64,000 bases of DNA from Bretschneidera sinensis (Eukaryota > Streptophyta > Magnoliopsida > Brassicales > Akaniaceae), in the NCBI GenBank assembly GCA_023935145.1, contig CM043704.1, positions 91,716,373 through 91,780,372 of the forward strand. Direction: 5' to 3'. The stretch's first letter is position 1. The number at the start of each line of letters is the position of its first letter. Under the pieces are notes generated by a model. That model saw only the letters and a list, made by a program, of their open reading frames with translations. It was not told where the DNA came from and did not search any database. Shown piece after piece: positions 1 to 11,785 of the stretch. A program made the position numbers and the translations under genes.

Positions 1-696
1 CTCCTCAGCCATGAAGAACTTGAGTCCGAGGACCAATGGAGCAATCCATCTCCTCGGACTTTAAAGAGAATGGGCCAAGGACCAGTGGAGCTATAGGAGC
101 ATGATCCCTAAAAACAGTGGCGGGGTGATGTGTAACTCTTTTTGTGTAGATAGCATTGTATGGGAAATGATGTTTTCTCTTGGGATTTGAGAAGCCATTT
201 TGAGAAAACAGCGGCCACCTCGGGGAACAGAACGTCCCCTGGGGAAGCGTGAAGGTTGCTTTGGGACTCCAAAGAGTCCCCTCTGCTTTCACACTTGCAT
301 TAAATGGTCCTCGTTTGCCGCATTCTCTTTCCTACATAAGGGAGCATTAGCATTATTTCATTTTCACTTCTCTTCAAAGTTGAGTTTGTTTGTAAGAAAG
401 AAAGTTCTTGAGAGCCTTCAGCCTCGTCTCTTCTAACTTTGAGAGTCTTTGTCCTTGTTCTCTGCAATAGAGATTTTTTGTCTTTTTGCTTGTCCAAGCA
501 TTCACTTTATGAGTCTTTGTCCTCGTTTCGAATTTTGCGTGGAGTTTCTATGCCTAATTTTTGTAGGGGCTTGGTTTTGTTTGGTATCGGAGTTTTGGTG
601 ACTGCAGCGTCTTAAAGTCATGGAGAGGGGGTGCTCTTGACAAATTTGGACGTTTAAAAGCTTAAGTCCGAACTCTTCGAACTTTGGCGAGTTTTT
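1..696. other. Non-coding end of element T before the antisense ORF
   Basis: I see no convincing gene here. The only open frames are short and unlike anything I recognise. By position this is the stretch between T's missing 3' LTR and the antisense ORF, so it should hold that ORF's promoter. No similarity to T's 5' LTR (41151-41748) was noticed, so the 3' LTR is presumably off-window. Confidence 0.5.
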
Positions 697-2745
697 ATGT
701 CCTTCTTTTTAATCATGTCTTCATTTGATGCATATCGTGATAGGCCTAGTAGTAGTGATAATAGGAGTACTGTAGATGAAACTAGTGGTAATAGTTCTGA
801 GGAGGTAGAGACATCTTCATCCTCGTCAAGGGAAAAGACTCCTGTAGGGGCTGTGCTGAGGGCAGACCCCCTGGCAATGGTGTCGTATATCCTTTTAAAG
901 GTGGAAAAGGAGTATTAAGAGGACTTCTCTTCCGGGGATGAGATGATTAGGGCGTTGACCGATATTCGAGATACCTCGGCCAGAGAGAAGAGAGATGAGT
1001 GGAATTATATGGCCAACAAGATCCCTAGTCAACTGAGAGAGGAAGACCTGGAGATAATCCAGAAGATATACCATATCCCAAGCGAGTACGGCCTCCAGCT
1101 GGCCAGGGTAGGGGAGAAGACCTGTGATACCTTCTCAGACCGAGCCCCTTTCGAACTTTGTTTATATGAGCACCATATGCAGGCCGGGCTACGGTTTTCC
1201 CTTCACCCATATTTTTGTACCATCCTTCGGTACTTCAATATTGCGCTGTGTCAACTGGTACCAAACTTGGTATGGCTGATCATGGCCTTTATCTGTGTCT
1301 GTTTGGAGGTGGGTAGGCTGATAACTATGGATATCTTTAAGGCCCACTTCCTAATCAGCAAGCATGGCCAAACCGGATGGGTAGTTTTTAGTACCCAGCT
1401 GAGGAGGAGGTTATTGAAGAAGACACCTTCATCGATAAAGAGGTAGAAGAATAACTTCTTTTTTATTCAATCTGCCAAGGACTTCGGCCTTCCTCGTTCC
1501 TAGAGTATGGATCGCACTAGGAAATGCAAGAAGGTGGGCCTTCTTTCGTACGAACAAGAAACAGTGGATGCCATGGTGGCCTCGCCCTTGGATATTGGAG
1601 TCCTCTATAATAATGAGGAACTAACCAGGCGAGGTCTCTGCCCTTCGTGCCCCGAGCCTTCACTCAAGAGTGGTAAAGGCTTTAGTTTTCTCTTTCCTTT
1701 TCTCTGTTTTCCTTTTTTTCTTGCATTTTCTTCCTGTGATTTGTACTTATATAATTTCCCTTGTTTGCATATTTTGGGTAGAGATGGAGGCAGCTGCCCT
1801 TGCCAGAGAACACGCCAGAAAACTGGCCTTGGAGCAGAGGAGGTCAGCATGGTCCAAGAAGTAGTCGGCCTCAGGCTCGCGGACCAAGAAGAGGCCTCGG
1901 GCTCAGTCTCCTACTCTGATTGACCTGGAGACTCCCCTGAGGCATCCCTCCCAGTCAGAGACTACTCCAGTTTCCAGCACTGCCCCACGGATGTCGGTTA
2001 CTGCTGGACCCTCCACTGCTCCCAGTACTAGCCAAAGGGCTGCTTCTGAGGCCCCGATCTTCATGCCCAACTGGGCTCTACGGGTGGATGACTCCGTCTT
2101 TACACACCCTCGGGTGGCGAGGGAGCATCTACCCAAAAAGACTCATCCTCAAGACGTGGTTGAGTTAGGCAGAAAGACCACGAATTCCCTTTGTGCGGTA
2201 GCTAAGACGGTGGTGTCCCAAGCAAGTTTTTTCTTTTAGTATTGCTTTTATTTCCTTAATCTTTCTTTGTTTTAATCAACATTCTTTTTCTGGTTTTAGA
2301 TGGGCGTCATTGTAGGTGCGGCCACTGTCGCTGCATGGAGACGACCGAGCTTCTCAGACGTACCCAGCGCCAGTTGAAGGAGAAGATAGAGGCCAACCAC
2401 CAGTTGCAGGCCTTGTTAGATTCAGCCAACCTGGCCAAGGCTGAAGCCGAGACTCGTGCTCGGGTCGTTGCTGAGGAAGCGAAGGCCTGCATCCATACTG
2501 CTATAGAATAGGCTGAGGCTCGCACTCGAGTGGCTGTAGAGGATGCCCTGGCGGCTTTCCGAGCCTCGAAGGCCTACCGACTGGCTGTGGTCTCTGAGGG
2601 TGGTCAACAATACCTTACTGGTTTTATGGAGGCAAAGGGGAAGGTCGAGGCTATGTACCCGAAGCTCGATTTCTCTGGTTTAAACCTGTTGGGGCCCGAG
2701 GACAAGGAGCTGCTGGCTTCGAAGGAGGAGCAGACTGAGGGGTAA
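697..2745 (+). pseudogene. Antisense ORF of element T, gypsy-type 'transposase' domain protein, decayed
   Basis: This runs opposite to T's pol and converges with it. The first exon-like block (697-1446) has a Ser-rich N-terminus, then a domain with 'IPSEYGLQLA', 'AGLRFSLHPYF' and 'LVPNLVWLIMAF'. I recognise this pattern from the family called putative gypsy-type transposon (PF04195), an extra ORF in Tat-like elements. One in-frame TAA (916-918) interrupts it. Further blocks are separated by AT/T-rich stretches with GT...AG borders, roughly 1672-1780 and 2225-2299. They encode a 'PNWALRVDDSVF' segment and then an Ala/Glu-rich coiled coil with one internal TAG, near 2509. Its function is unknown. 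The exon borders are inferred. Confidence 0.7.
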
Positions 2746-3037
2746 GAGCAACCCAGAGGGCAAGAAGAACATCCAGGCACAGGGTCTCCTACCCCCAAAG
2801 AAGAGCATCCAGGCTCAAGATGAGAGCAGCCTGCTATAAGGGACAAAGAGGCTGAGGCAAGCAGAAAAAGAGGCCCCAGCTGCACTTATCCTGATCTAGC
2901 CTAGCCAGAATTTTTGGTTTTTGTTGTGTTCTTCGAGGTCGTTAATGCCCTATTTTACTTGTACTTCGGGGTCGTTAGATGTAACCTTTTGTGAACAGTT
3001 CAATGTATATTTCTTTTATAAAACCGTGTCTTTTATA
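2746..3037. other. Convergent gap between antisense ORF and pol of T
   Basis: About 290 bases lie between the 3' ends of the antisense ORF and pol. Downstream of 2880 the plus strand becomes T-rich, with a T-run just inside the pol end near 3080. I see no coding sequence. It is likely the shared 3' UTR/terminator zone of the two convergent transcription units. Confidence 0.4.
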
Positions 3038-4215
3038 TTATAGTTCCATACTTTTACACTTGGCTATTTTTAGGATAACCTTTTTTTTTTTTTTTTTTGA
3101 AGCTCGAGCGTGGGCTCTGAGTTTTTGTTGGTAAAAATGTTGAAGGTGTTCAGCGTTCCAAGTTCGAGGGATAAGTTTCCCATTCAACTCCTCGAGTTCA
3201 AAAGTACCAGGGCAGCACACTTTTTTGATTCGATATGGTTTCTTCCAGTTAGGGATCAACTTTCCTGTTTCTTGGGGTCGGGATACTTCACTCTTCCGCA
3301 GGGCGAGGTCATGGAGCAAAAAGTATCTTCCTTTTACTCTTGAATTGTAATACCTAGCGGTGCATTGTTGATGAGCTGCTAATTGTATTTGGGCCTTGTC
3401 CCGGGCCTTTTCGAGGAGATCGACATTCATATACAGGGCTTCTTCGTTGCTCCGTTCCTCGAAGCTTTGTATTTGAAAGGAGTGTACTCCTATTTCCAAG
3501 GGGATCATGGCCTCCGACCCATAAGTTATGAAGAAAGGGGTTTCCCTCGTGGCCACTTGAGCTGTGGTTCGGTATGTGCATAGTATATTGGGCAAATGGC
3601 TCGTCTATTGTTTGTCCACTTCATCCATTCGCCTCTTGATGCCTGAAGGAACGTTCGGTTGGTTATTTCGGCTTGCCCGTTAGCTTGTGGGTATCCAACC
3701 GAGGAGAAACGATGTTCGATGTGCAAGCCCTCGCATAGTGTTTTGAACCGAGCACTATCGAACTGCTTGCCGTTGTCTGTTACCAATACTCGAGGTACTC
3801 TGAACCGACATACTATCGATTTTCAAATGAAACCTCGGGCCTGATGGTCAGTGATGCTGGCCAAGGACTCGGCTTCTACCCACTTTTTAAAATAGTCCAT
3901 TACCACTATGAGGTACTTCCGCTGGTCGGTTACTCTAGGAAAAGGTCCGAGAAGGTTCATTCCCCATATAGCGAAGGGAAGCGAACTAGTGATCGGAGTT
4001 AAGAGATTTGCTGGTCTATGTGGTACGGTGGCATACTGTTGGCAGCTTTTACACTTTTTAACCAACTCCATGGCTTCTTCCCTCAATCTAGGCCAATAGT
4101 ACCTTTAGCACAGGATCTTGAATTCCAAGGCCCTCCCTCCAAGATGATTTCTGCATATTCCTTTGTGGACTTCTCGAAGGGCGTAATTAGCTTCTATCGG
4201 GTCAAGGCATTTTAA
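3038..4215 (-). pseudogene. Integrase of element T (Tat), catalytic Asp lost
   Basis: From 4215 downward come the zinc-binding region (CKSCQQYA), the DDE core and a C-terminal segment ending near 3038. In the core, the first catalytic Asp position reads 'IWGMNLLGPF', where the family has W-G-x-D, so Asp has become Asn. The second Asp ('VTDNGKQF') and the Glu ('ANGQAE') remain. The chain is broken by frameshifts between 3823 and 3786 and between 3526 and 3595. Integrase joins the element cDNA to host DNA, and this copy should be inactive. It ends in a Lys-rich tail from an A-run. It follows the RNase H region directly, as expected for Ty3/gypsy order. Confidence 0.85.
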
Positions 4216-6411
4216 GTAGGGCATTGTAAGGCCTCTTTTATACAATTGACCATCCAAAATAACATACTGCACTGCCAAAGACATACCTTCCGGGCTTCAT
4301 GTCTGTTGTTTGGAAGACAACCATCACGCAGGTACTCGAGAATAGGACTCATCCATGTTTCTTCGCCAACCATGGGTAATACCATAGTTTTATCGATGCT
4401 GGGCACGGTGAGTGTTTCGAGATAAACTACTCGCCTTGGTTCGAGTGGGCATGATGATGCTAGCCGGGCTAAGGAGTCAGCCTTTGAATTTTTAGCTCGC
4501 GGAATTTGGCTAATGCGAAATACTTCAAACTTTGCGGCCAGTGTTTTGGCCTTCGTAAGATAATGAGTGATCTTTTCCCCTCGAGCCTCGAACTCACCAT
4601 TAATCTAGTTTACCACTAGCTGAGAGTCGCTATATGCATTCAGAACCTTTACGGAAAGTATCTCGGCTAGTTTCATTCCTGCAAGCAAAGCCTCATACTC
4701 AGCCTTGTTGTTGGATGCCTTAAATTCAAACCTCAAGGCGTATTCAATAGTGAAATTGTCCAGACCGCTTGTGATGAACCCGGCGCCACTTCCAGTGTCG
4801 ATAGAGGATCCGTCGACATGGAGGGTCCATGGTGGGAATAGGTTTGTTTCGCCAGTCGTCTGAGACAATTCTTCTGGTCTTGGTAAAGTGGTTTCTATAA
4901 CAAAAATGGGTAAGTCCTGGGCTTTAATAGCTGCCCGAGGCCAATAGCGAATGTCGAACTCGTCCAGCTTTATTGACCATTTCACCATTCTGTCGAAAAC
5001 ATCGAGCTTATAGAGTACTTGCCGAAGGGGTTGGTTGGTGAAAAGAGTGATTGTGTGGGCTTGAAAATATGGTCGGAGCTTCTGAGCTGAGATCAAAAGA
5101 GCATACGTCATTTTTTCAATAGGAAGGTACCTTGTTTCGGCATCGTGGAGTACCTCGCTTATATAATACACAGACTTTTATGCACTTTCCTTCTCCCGAA
5201 TTAAGATGGAGGCCTCCACTTCGGGTCCAACAGAAAGGTACAAAAAGAGTTCTTCGCCAGCTGCAGGCTTGGTGAGTAAGGGGGGTGTACCCAAATATCT
5301 CTTCAGTTCTATAAATGCTTCTTGACAATCTTCGGACCAAACAAAATCTTTGGCCTTCCGAATGGCTTTAAAGAAGGGAAAACACTTCTTGGCAGATTTT
5401 GACATGAATCGACTTAAAGTAGCTATCCTTCCCATGAGTCGTTGGACTTCCCTTACAGTCCGTGGTGGGTTCATGCGAAAAACGACATCTATCTTCTCAG
5501 GATTTGCTTGTATGCCTCTGTGGGTTACTACGAACCTAGGGAATTTTCCCCCAGTAACTCTAAAAGCACACTTAATGGGGTTTAACTTCATTCGATGATG
5601 GCGGAGGACATCAAAGGCTTCTTTTAGATCAACCTCATGGTCGTTGGCTTTGATACTTTTAACCAACATATCATCGACATAAACTTCCATATTCCAGCCT
5701 ATTTATCCCTGGAAAATTTTATTTACTAAACTCTGGTAAGTGGCCCTGACGTTCTTCAAGTCGAATGGCATGACCCTGTAGTAGTAGAGTCCTTGTTCTG
5801 TAATAAACGATGTTTTTTTCTCGGTCCAGTCAGTGCATAAGGATCTGATTATACCCTGAATAGGCGTCCATGAACGTTAGTAATTCATGTCCTAATGTTA
5901 CATCGACAAGTTGATCGATCCTAGGTAGTGGAAAGTTGTCTTTCAGACAGGCTTTATTTAGGTCGAAAAAATCAGTGCAGATCCGCCACTTCCCATTTAT
6001 CTTTCTTCTTATTACTACACCAGACACCCAATCTGGATAACCCACCTCCCGGATAAACTTGACCGAGAGCAATTTGTCAACTTTTGCTCGGACGGCTGCT
6101 TGTCGTTCGGGGGCAAATGACCTTTTCTTTTGGATGACTGACTTGTGGTTTGGATCTACACTTAGTCGGTGCACTATAACCTCTGGGCTGATTCCGATCA
6201 TATCTGCGGCGTTCCAAGCGAATAGATCCTGGTTTGCCCGAATGAGGGCCAGTAAAGACTTCTTGAGGGCTTTCGGTAGGTTTGAACCAATTTGAATAGC
6301 TTGGGTGCTGTCTTTACCGAGGGAGATCGCAGTTAATTCTTCTATTGGTTGGCCCCTTGGGCTGCTTCCTTCATCTCTAAGATCGTCCAGCTCAAGTGGG
6401 AGGGCTTCCAC
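4216..6411 (-). pseudogene. Reverse transcriptase and dual RNase H of element T
   Basis: RT begins near 6411. 'GKWRICTDFFDLNKA' and 'FMDAYSGYNQI' precede the catalytic 'YVDDMLVKS' (near 5690-5660), so the Tyr-x-Asp-Asp box is intact. A frameshift and stop separate 5830 from 5690. The first RNase H follows, then a second one carrying 'WTLHVDGSS', 'NNKAEYEALLAG' and 'YSDSQLVVN' (about 4840-4605). This second domain matches the plant/archaeal-like RNase H that marks Tat elements. Further stops occur at 5175 and 4604. RT copies the element RNA into DNA and the RNase H removes the RNA. The core motifs survive but the frame does not. Confidence 0.85.
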
Positions 6412-6555
6412 ATTCTTGCCTTTTCTTACTGAACTGAGATAGCATCACCTGGAGTTTTGTTGATTTCCTTTGATTTCGCCCACTCCTTCATCGATGGGGA
6501 ATTTAACTTTTAGGTGATGGTTGGAGACAACTGCTCGGAGTTTATTCAGTGTTGG

Positions 6556-6870
6556 TCATCCAAGTATTATATTGTAGGATGAGGGCTGTCGGACAATCAT
6601 GAAATTAGTCTGCACAGTCGTCGCATGAGGGGTCGTCCCTGCAGTTACTAGGAAGGTTATACTACCTTCTGTAAAAGCTGGTCCTCCTGAAAAGGAATAG
6701 AGTGGGGTGGAGACTGTTTCTAATTGAGAACCCCTCAGTTGCATTTGTTGAAAAGCATCATAGAACAATGTCGGCTGAGCTCTCGTTATCGACCAGGACT
6801 CGCCTTATTTCGTGGTTAGCCACGATGAGAGAAATTACGACAGCATCGTCGGGTGGAGTCTGAACTCCTT
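6556..6870 (-). pseudogene. Aspartic protease region of element T, degenerate active site
   Basis: The frame upstream of RT shows 'VLVDNESSADIVL' at about 6770-6810, where Tat proteases usually have an Asp-x-Gly-Ser-Ser motif. The Gly is replaced and a stop follows directly. A shifted frame then gives 'FSGGPAFTEGSI' and '...PSSYNIILG', the conserved end of the fold. Retroelement proteases cleave Gag-Pol. This copy has a damaged catalytic loop, a frameshift and stops, so it is surely inactive. Confidence 0.7.
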
Positions 6871-7861
6871 ATAAGTTTTCATCCGAAAAGGAAATGGTTC
6901 CGCCTATCTTATGCCGTTTATGGGGTCCAAAGATAGAAACTATTGACCTGGCATAAGACTTCCCACGATTATTAGACTTCCCCGTAAATTTTCTTGATGA
7001 TTTTTGTCGTAGGGACCTCTGGTTTCTTCTGACTGGACTCCCCTTGGTCTGGCCCCGGGCTTTTTCGGATAGGTCGCATAGGCCTATTTTTCTCGAGTGG
7101 GCGTTCGGGGCTTCTTCGAGGTCGCTCTGCAAATTTTTTCAATCGTGGTCCGGTAAACTCCTTTAGATGTCCTCTATTAATGAGGGCCTCGATCTAGTTC
7201 TTTAGCACTTTGCATTCTTCTATATCGTGGCCGTAGTTTTTGTACAACCTACACCAAGTGTTTCGATATAAATTGAGGTTAGGTGGCCTCGGAGGCCACT
7301 GCAGGAGACCCCTATCATGGATTTGCATTAGAACATTGGTCCTAGATGCATTCAACGTATTGTATTTGTTGGATGGCCCAGAGGTCCTGGGTCCGATTCC
7401 GAAGGTCCTGGGGGCTCGAGGTCTACCTTCGAAAGGCTTGAGGGCTCTGGGTCTCTCGTCGTGAAATGGTCGTTTAGTAGGCTCACGGCATGGGCTAGTG
7501 GGGCCTCTCTTCCTCCTCTCTGTGTCTCCTTCTCGCTCTCTGCGGAAGACCTGGTCGCCTTCCGCCAGCATGTATTTTTCGGCTCGAGCCAAAACTTCAC
7601 TCATATCAACGGGTGGGCGTCTGGTAAGTTTTGAACTGAAGACTCCAAATCTTAGTCAGTTTTTGAATGCCAGCAGCTGAACACTGGGATCAAGGTTTGG
7701 GATCTCCCAAGCGACGAAGTTGAACCTCGAAATATAGGCCTGAAGTTTTTCGCCTTTTAGCTGGACAATGTTGAATAGAGACTCTGAGGTTTTCTTTGGT
7801 CCTTTGCTACTGATAAAATGAGAGGTGAAGGTGTAACTTAGCTCTTTAAATGTGTGGATAT
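6871..7861 (-). pseudogene. Gag of element T, C-terminal half with zinc-knuckle remnant
   Basis: From 7861 the minus strand reads a gag-type core ('HTFKELSYTF', then 'LQAYISRFN'), a basic Arg/Pro-rich linker (7604-7330) and a knuckle-like 'CRLYKNYGHDIEEC' near 7215-7255. Tat gags usually have C-x2-H-x4-H-x4-C there; here the first His is Tyr. Stops appear near 7195 and 6945-6955. The N-terminal half is at 32939-33551 and joins this piece in frame once element B and one copy of its target duplication are removed. Confidence 0.75.
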
Positions 7862-9206
7862 TGTTGCGTGTTTATTTACCTAAATTAATAAGCAAATAAT
7901 CGCATTTGTTTTACTTGCAAGTGCACAAAGTCAACAGTGTAGTATAGCATGCGCAAGCAAGATCATCTCCACAGGGATTGGTAAAGTTCGGTTTTAGAAT
8001 TAGTTTCTTCAAAGTAAATAAGAAACAAATATTTGTTTACTGTGATTTGATAATAATAAAGACATAGAGCTTTGATATTCACCACTAGTCATACTTTCCC
8101 AATTGTATAATGTGTCAGTGCACTAGCCTTATTATGTATACCTAATGGTCGCCAACCGAAGGGCATGGTATCTACTCCTTAAGCTATTGATTTCCCTTAG
8201 CAACGAGTTAGGCATGGTATCTACTCTAACTCTTTTCTTCCTTAAGGGATTCAGCATGGTATCTGCATGAGTTGTTCCTTAAGAAAGCATAAGATTTATG
8301 GAAATCGACAACCACATGAGACCTAGGGCATGGTATCTACTCCCGGTTTCCCATTTTGATTAATCCAAGAATCCGGTGTGGATATCTTTTGTTACTAATT
8401 TCAGACCCAGGACTCGGTCATCCAAATTGATCTAACTAACTAATCCATACCACATGCATACATTGGCCATACACATACATATGAGAAATTTAAATAAGCA
8501 CGGGCATTAATCAAGTTAAGCAACATAATAAAGGCTATTGGCAAAGATTTTATCAATGAATAAATATATGAGAAAGCATAACTAGGGCTTCAATCGAGCC
8601 CTATAAGAAAGTTAGTTTCACGTGTTGTCTAAGATAAACATCATATATAAACTAAACATAAAGAGAAGAATAAACCCGAGAGAAGAGGCGACAATTCTCT
8701 ACCAAATCTTACAACTCCAAGTAAAAGATAAAAAAAAGTGATCTAAGAAAGGATCTAAGATCGGATGATTTGTTGTGTGTGTTTACAGGTGTATTTATAG
8801 GGCTTGAATAGTCCTAGAGGGTTCTGGAAACCTAATTTCCAAAAACGCAAAACCTACTTAATTTCCAAAATTGGTTCTGTCGCTTTACTGTTCACGCCCG
8901 TATATGTGCGCTCGATCGCATTCGCCCTGTGCTCGATCGCAAGTGCTACGCTCGATCCTTCTTGCATGCGCATGATTGCATGTGCACTCGATCGCACACA
9001 TACTGCGCTCGATGGCACTTTGACCAGAAGTTGCTCCATGATTTCCAGTTTTCTTCCTTTAGGCCCAAAATTGCTTCTTTTTCCTCCAAGACCCTATAAG
9101 CACATGTTAAACACAAAAATAAAGTAAAATGGACTAAATTAACATAACTAAGGACCTAACAAATGTAAATAATAGGGCTTAAATATGAATATTTAAGCAC
9201 CTATCA
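7862..9206 (-). repeat. 3' LTR of Athila element B
   Basis: This begins TGTTGCGTG and ends CTATCA, and is about 1345 bp. It matches the 5' LTR at 31808-32938 over its whole length, except that the 5' copy has a deletion of about 200 bp. The flanking GATAT (7857-7861) pairs with GATAC (32939-32943) as a 5-bp target duplication with one change. A TATA-like box on the minus strand is at 8792-8800. A cluster of CGATCG-core palindromes lies just upstream of it (8909-9016). Confidence 0.9.
8905..9018. repeat. CGATCG-core dyad array in B 3' LTR
   Basis: Cores, exact or one or two bases off, fall at 8913, 8934, 8953, about 8973, 8989 and 9010, so spacing is 16-36 bp and mostly 19-21. The fuller unit is TGCGCTCGATCGCA. 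The array is about 115 bp upstream (element sense) of the TATA-like box. It recurs in the 5' LTR, the solo LTR and D's LTR. Confidence 0.75.
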
Positions 9207-10083
9207 CACCCCCAAACTTACATATTGCTAGTCCCTTAGCAATACGAAACAAAACTAAAATGAAAAATAACAACAAATAGAGAGATCCAATGTTTATAGT
9301 GTCCATAAAAGTTTAAGCCTTAACACAAAACTATTATGCGCATTCATGAGCAAGCTTAACAAATATAAACATATTTTTGCAATGAATAAGAGTTTTGAAC
9401 GCAAATCACTTTCATGAGGCAATTTAAGACATCACAAGTTCGACTTTGGTGTGTGGTGAACTAGCACATAAAAGATTAGGTTTCCAAATAATTCTAACGT
9501 GTGTGTTTCAATGTCTCAAGATTCACCAAATTTCCTATTAGAATCAACAAAGATGGCATAAATTTTCTTCTTTTCTTTTGTTTGCAATATTTTTGCCAAG
9601 TTAGTTCCCTCAAGCCTTCTATTTGACTCATGTAACGAGCATTTAGCCAATGACTCCCAAACCAAATGGTTTTAGGGCATTAGGTGTAAAGACACCCCTA
9701 AGGACTTACTAACTTGAGTAAAAAAGGCTATGAAACTAACTGGTCTCAATGCTCTAATAAGAATTTTCACCTTTTGACGTGACACTCACTGCTTACTAAG
9801 GCAAGAGGGCTAGTTACTCAGCGAAAAGTTCTTGTTATTGATCATCAGGAGCATTTTTTTATCATTTTTTTATTTTCTTATGCCAAAATGTTAATATAAT
9901 TGATTATCTGGTTCACAGTCAAGCAAAAGAAACATACAAATTAAAATTACATGTCATACCCCACACAATTATGTGTTAATGTGCTCGTGATTGCTTAAGT
10001 CAAACTTATGAATCCTTAAATGCCTAAAAGGAAGTGATCTAGGTTCAAAACTTAATTATTGGCTATATACTCAAGGTGTTAAG
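9207..10083 (-). other. 3' untranslated region of element B with polypurine tract
   Basis: This non-coding DNA lies between the LTR and the point where the solo LTR entered. At 9207-9219 the minus strand reads AAGTTTGGGGGTG, the polypurine tract directly against the LTR. Just upstream (9223-9245) is a hairpin with arms TATTGCTA and TAGCAATA. The same sequence occurs in D from 33559 to about 34515. No ORF was seen. Confidence 0.75.
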
Positions 10084-11329
10084 TGATAAGTGCTTAAATA
10101 TTCATATTTAAGCCCATTCATTTACATTTGTTAAGTCCTATTTTATGTTAATTTAGTCCATTTTACATCATTTTTGTGTTTTACATGCTTTTATAGGGTT
10201 TTGGAGAAGAAAGAAGCATTTTGGAGCTTAAAAGGAAGAAAACTGGAAATCTTGGAGCAACTACTTCTTGGAGTGCGATCGAGTGCACCAAGCATGCGAT
10301 CGAGTGCAGAATTGCAATCGAGCGCACCTGTACAGGTGTGAACAGTAAAGCGGCAGAACCAGTTTTGGAAACAAATGAGTTTTGTGTTTTAGGAAAGTTT
10401 AGGAATTCATGAGCCTTCTAGGATTACTCAAGCCCTATAAATACACCTGTAAAACACACACAAATCATCACTTCTTAGATAATCCTTTCTTTTATCTTTT
10501 GCTTAACTTGGAGTTGTAAGCTTTGGGAGAGAATTGACGTCTCTTCTCTCGAGTTTATTCTTCCCTTTATGTTTAGTTTATATATGATGTTATCTTAGAC
10601 AGCATGTGTAACTAACTCTTTATAGGGCTCGATTGAAGCGCTAGTTATGTTTTTCCATATATTTATTCATTGATAATCTTTGCCAATAGCCTTTATTATG
10701 TTGCTTAACTTGATTAATGCTTGTGCTTATTTAAATTCCTCATATATATGTGTGTGGCCAACGTATGCATGTGGTATGGATTGGTTAGTTAGATCAATTT
10801 GGATGACCGAGTCATGGGTCTAACATTAGTAATAAAAAATATCCACACTGGATCCTTGGATTAATCAACATGAGAAACCAGGAGTAGATACCATGCCCTA
10901 GGTCTCATGTGGTTCTCGATTTCCACAGCCCTTATGCTTTCTTTAGGAACAACTCAGTAGATACCATGCTAAATCCCGCAAGAAAGAAAAGAGTTAGAAT
11001 AGAAACCATTCCTAACTCATTGCTTAGGGAAATCAATAGCTTAAGGAGTAGATACCATGCTCTTAGGAGTGCACTGATAGATTTTACAACTGGGAAAGTA
11101 TGACTAGTGGTGGATATCAAAGCCCTATGTCTTTATTATTATCAAATCACATTCAACAGTTATTTATTTCTTTTCACTTTGAAGAATCTAATTGTAAAAC
11201 CAAACTTTACCAATCCCTGTGGAGATGATCTTGCTTTCGCACACTATACTACACTGTTGACCTTGTGCACTTGCAAGTAAAATAAGTGCGATTATTTACT
11301 TATTTATTTAGGTGGATAATCGTGCAACA
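10084..11329 (+). mobile_element. Solo LTR of the B/D Athila family, opposite orientation
   Basis: This is the reverse complement of the B and D LTRs. It begins TGATAAGTGC and ends GTGCAACA, about 1246 bp. It is flanked by TTAAG at 10079-10083 and 11330-11334, a perfect 5-bp target duplication. Element D has the same flanking sequence uninterrupted with a single TTAAG (near 34519), so the empty site is visible. No internal sequence remains, so this is the product of LTR-LTR recombination. It carries CGATCG dyads at 10273-10325. Confidence 0.93.
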
Positions 11330-11334
11330 TTAAG

Positions 11335-11785
11335 CTCACTAATGAAATCAAATCATATTGTTTGTTTAGATCACCCAAAATTTTATTGGACAGAATGAAC
11401 ATGCATTTATCTATGAAAACAACAACACAACAAAACAACAAAAAAAATGGGACATAGTGAGTGTGTGAATGTGTCCCCATACCCCCAAACTTAAATTGCA
11501 CATTGTCCTCAATGTGTGAATAGCATGGAAGGAGCTGACCTGGGAGATGGAGAACTGTATGACTGGCATGGCTCATAGCACGCCCCCAAACTTTAGTTGG
11601 ATGCACTCACTTTGTCATTGAAAAAGAAAGACAAATAAACATAAAATGGAAAATGAGTAATAATAAATAGAAATAAAAAGATAAATACTAACAAGAAACA
11701 ACAAAAAAAATACTAAAAAGGATATTCTTTGGGGTACCTCCCATGAACACTAAGTTTAATGTCGTCAGCTAGACGTGGTGCCCTC
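11335..11785 (-). other. Region downstream of env-like ORF in B, with hairpin and polypurine-like tract
   Basis: Non-coding. On the minus strand ACATTGAGGACAATGT (11500-11515), a perfect-arm hairpin, is followed by TTTAAGTTTGGGGGTATGG (about 11476-11494). The same module is in D (34671-34707) and C (16845-16880). A further CCCCCAAACTTTAG lies at 11583. Apart from this module I see only AT-rich DNA. Confidence 0.7.

Larger units (their letters stand above)
1..7861 (-). mobile_element. Element T, Tat-type Ty3/gypsy retrotransposon, 3' segment
   Basis: Read on the minus strand, this segment runs from the middle of gag (7861) through protease, RT, two RNase H regions and integrase to about 3038. 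A plus-strand antisense ORF (697-2745) follows, then about 690 bases of untranslated DNA that must lead to a 3' LTR beyond the left edge. The domain order, a second RNase H after the usual one, and an antisense extra ORF fit the Tat lineage. The gag frame stops at 7861 and resumes at 32939, on the far side of element B. The start is the window edge, not the element end. Stops and frameshifts throughout show that it is dead. Confidence 0.85.
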
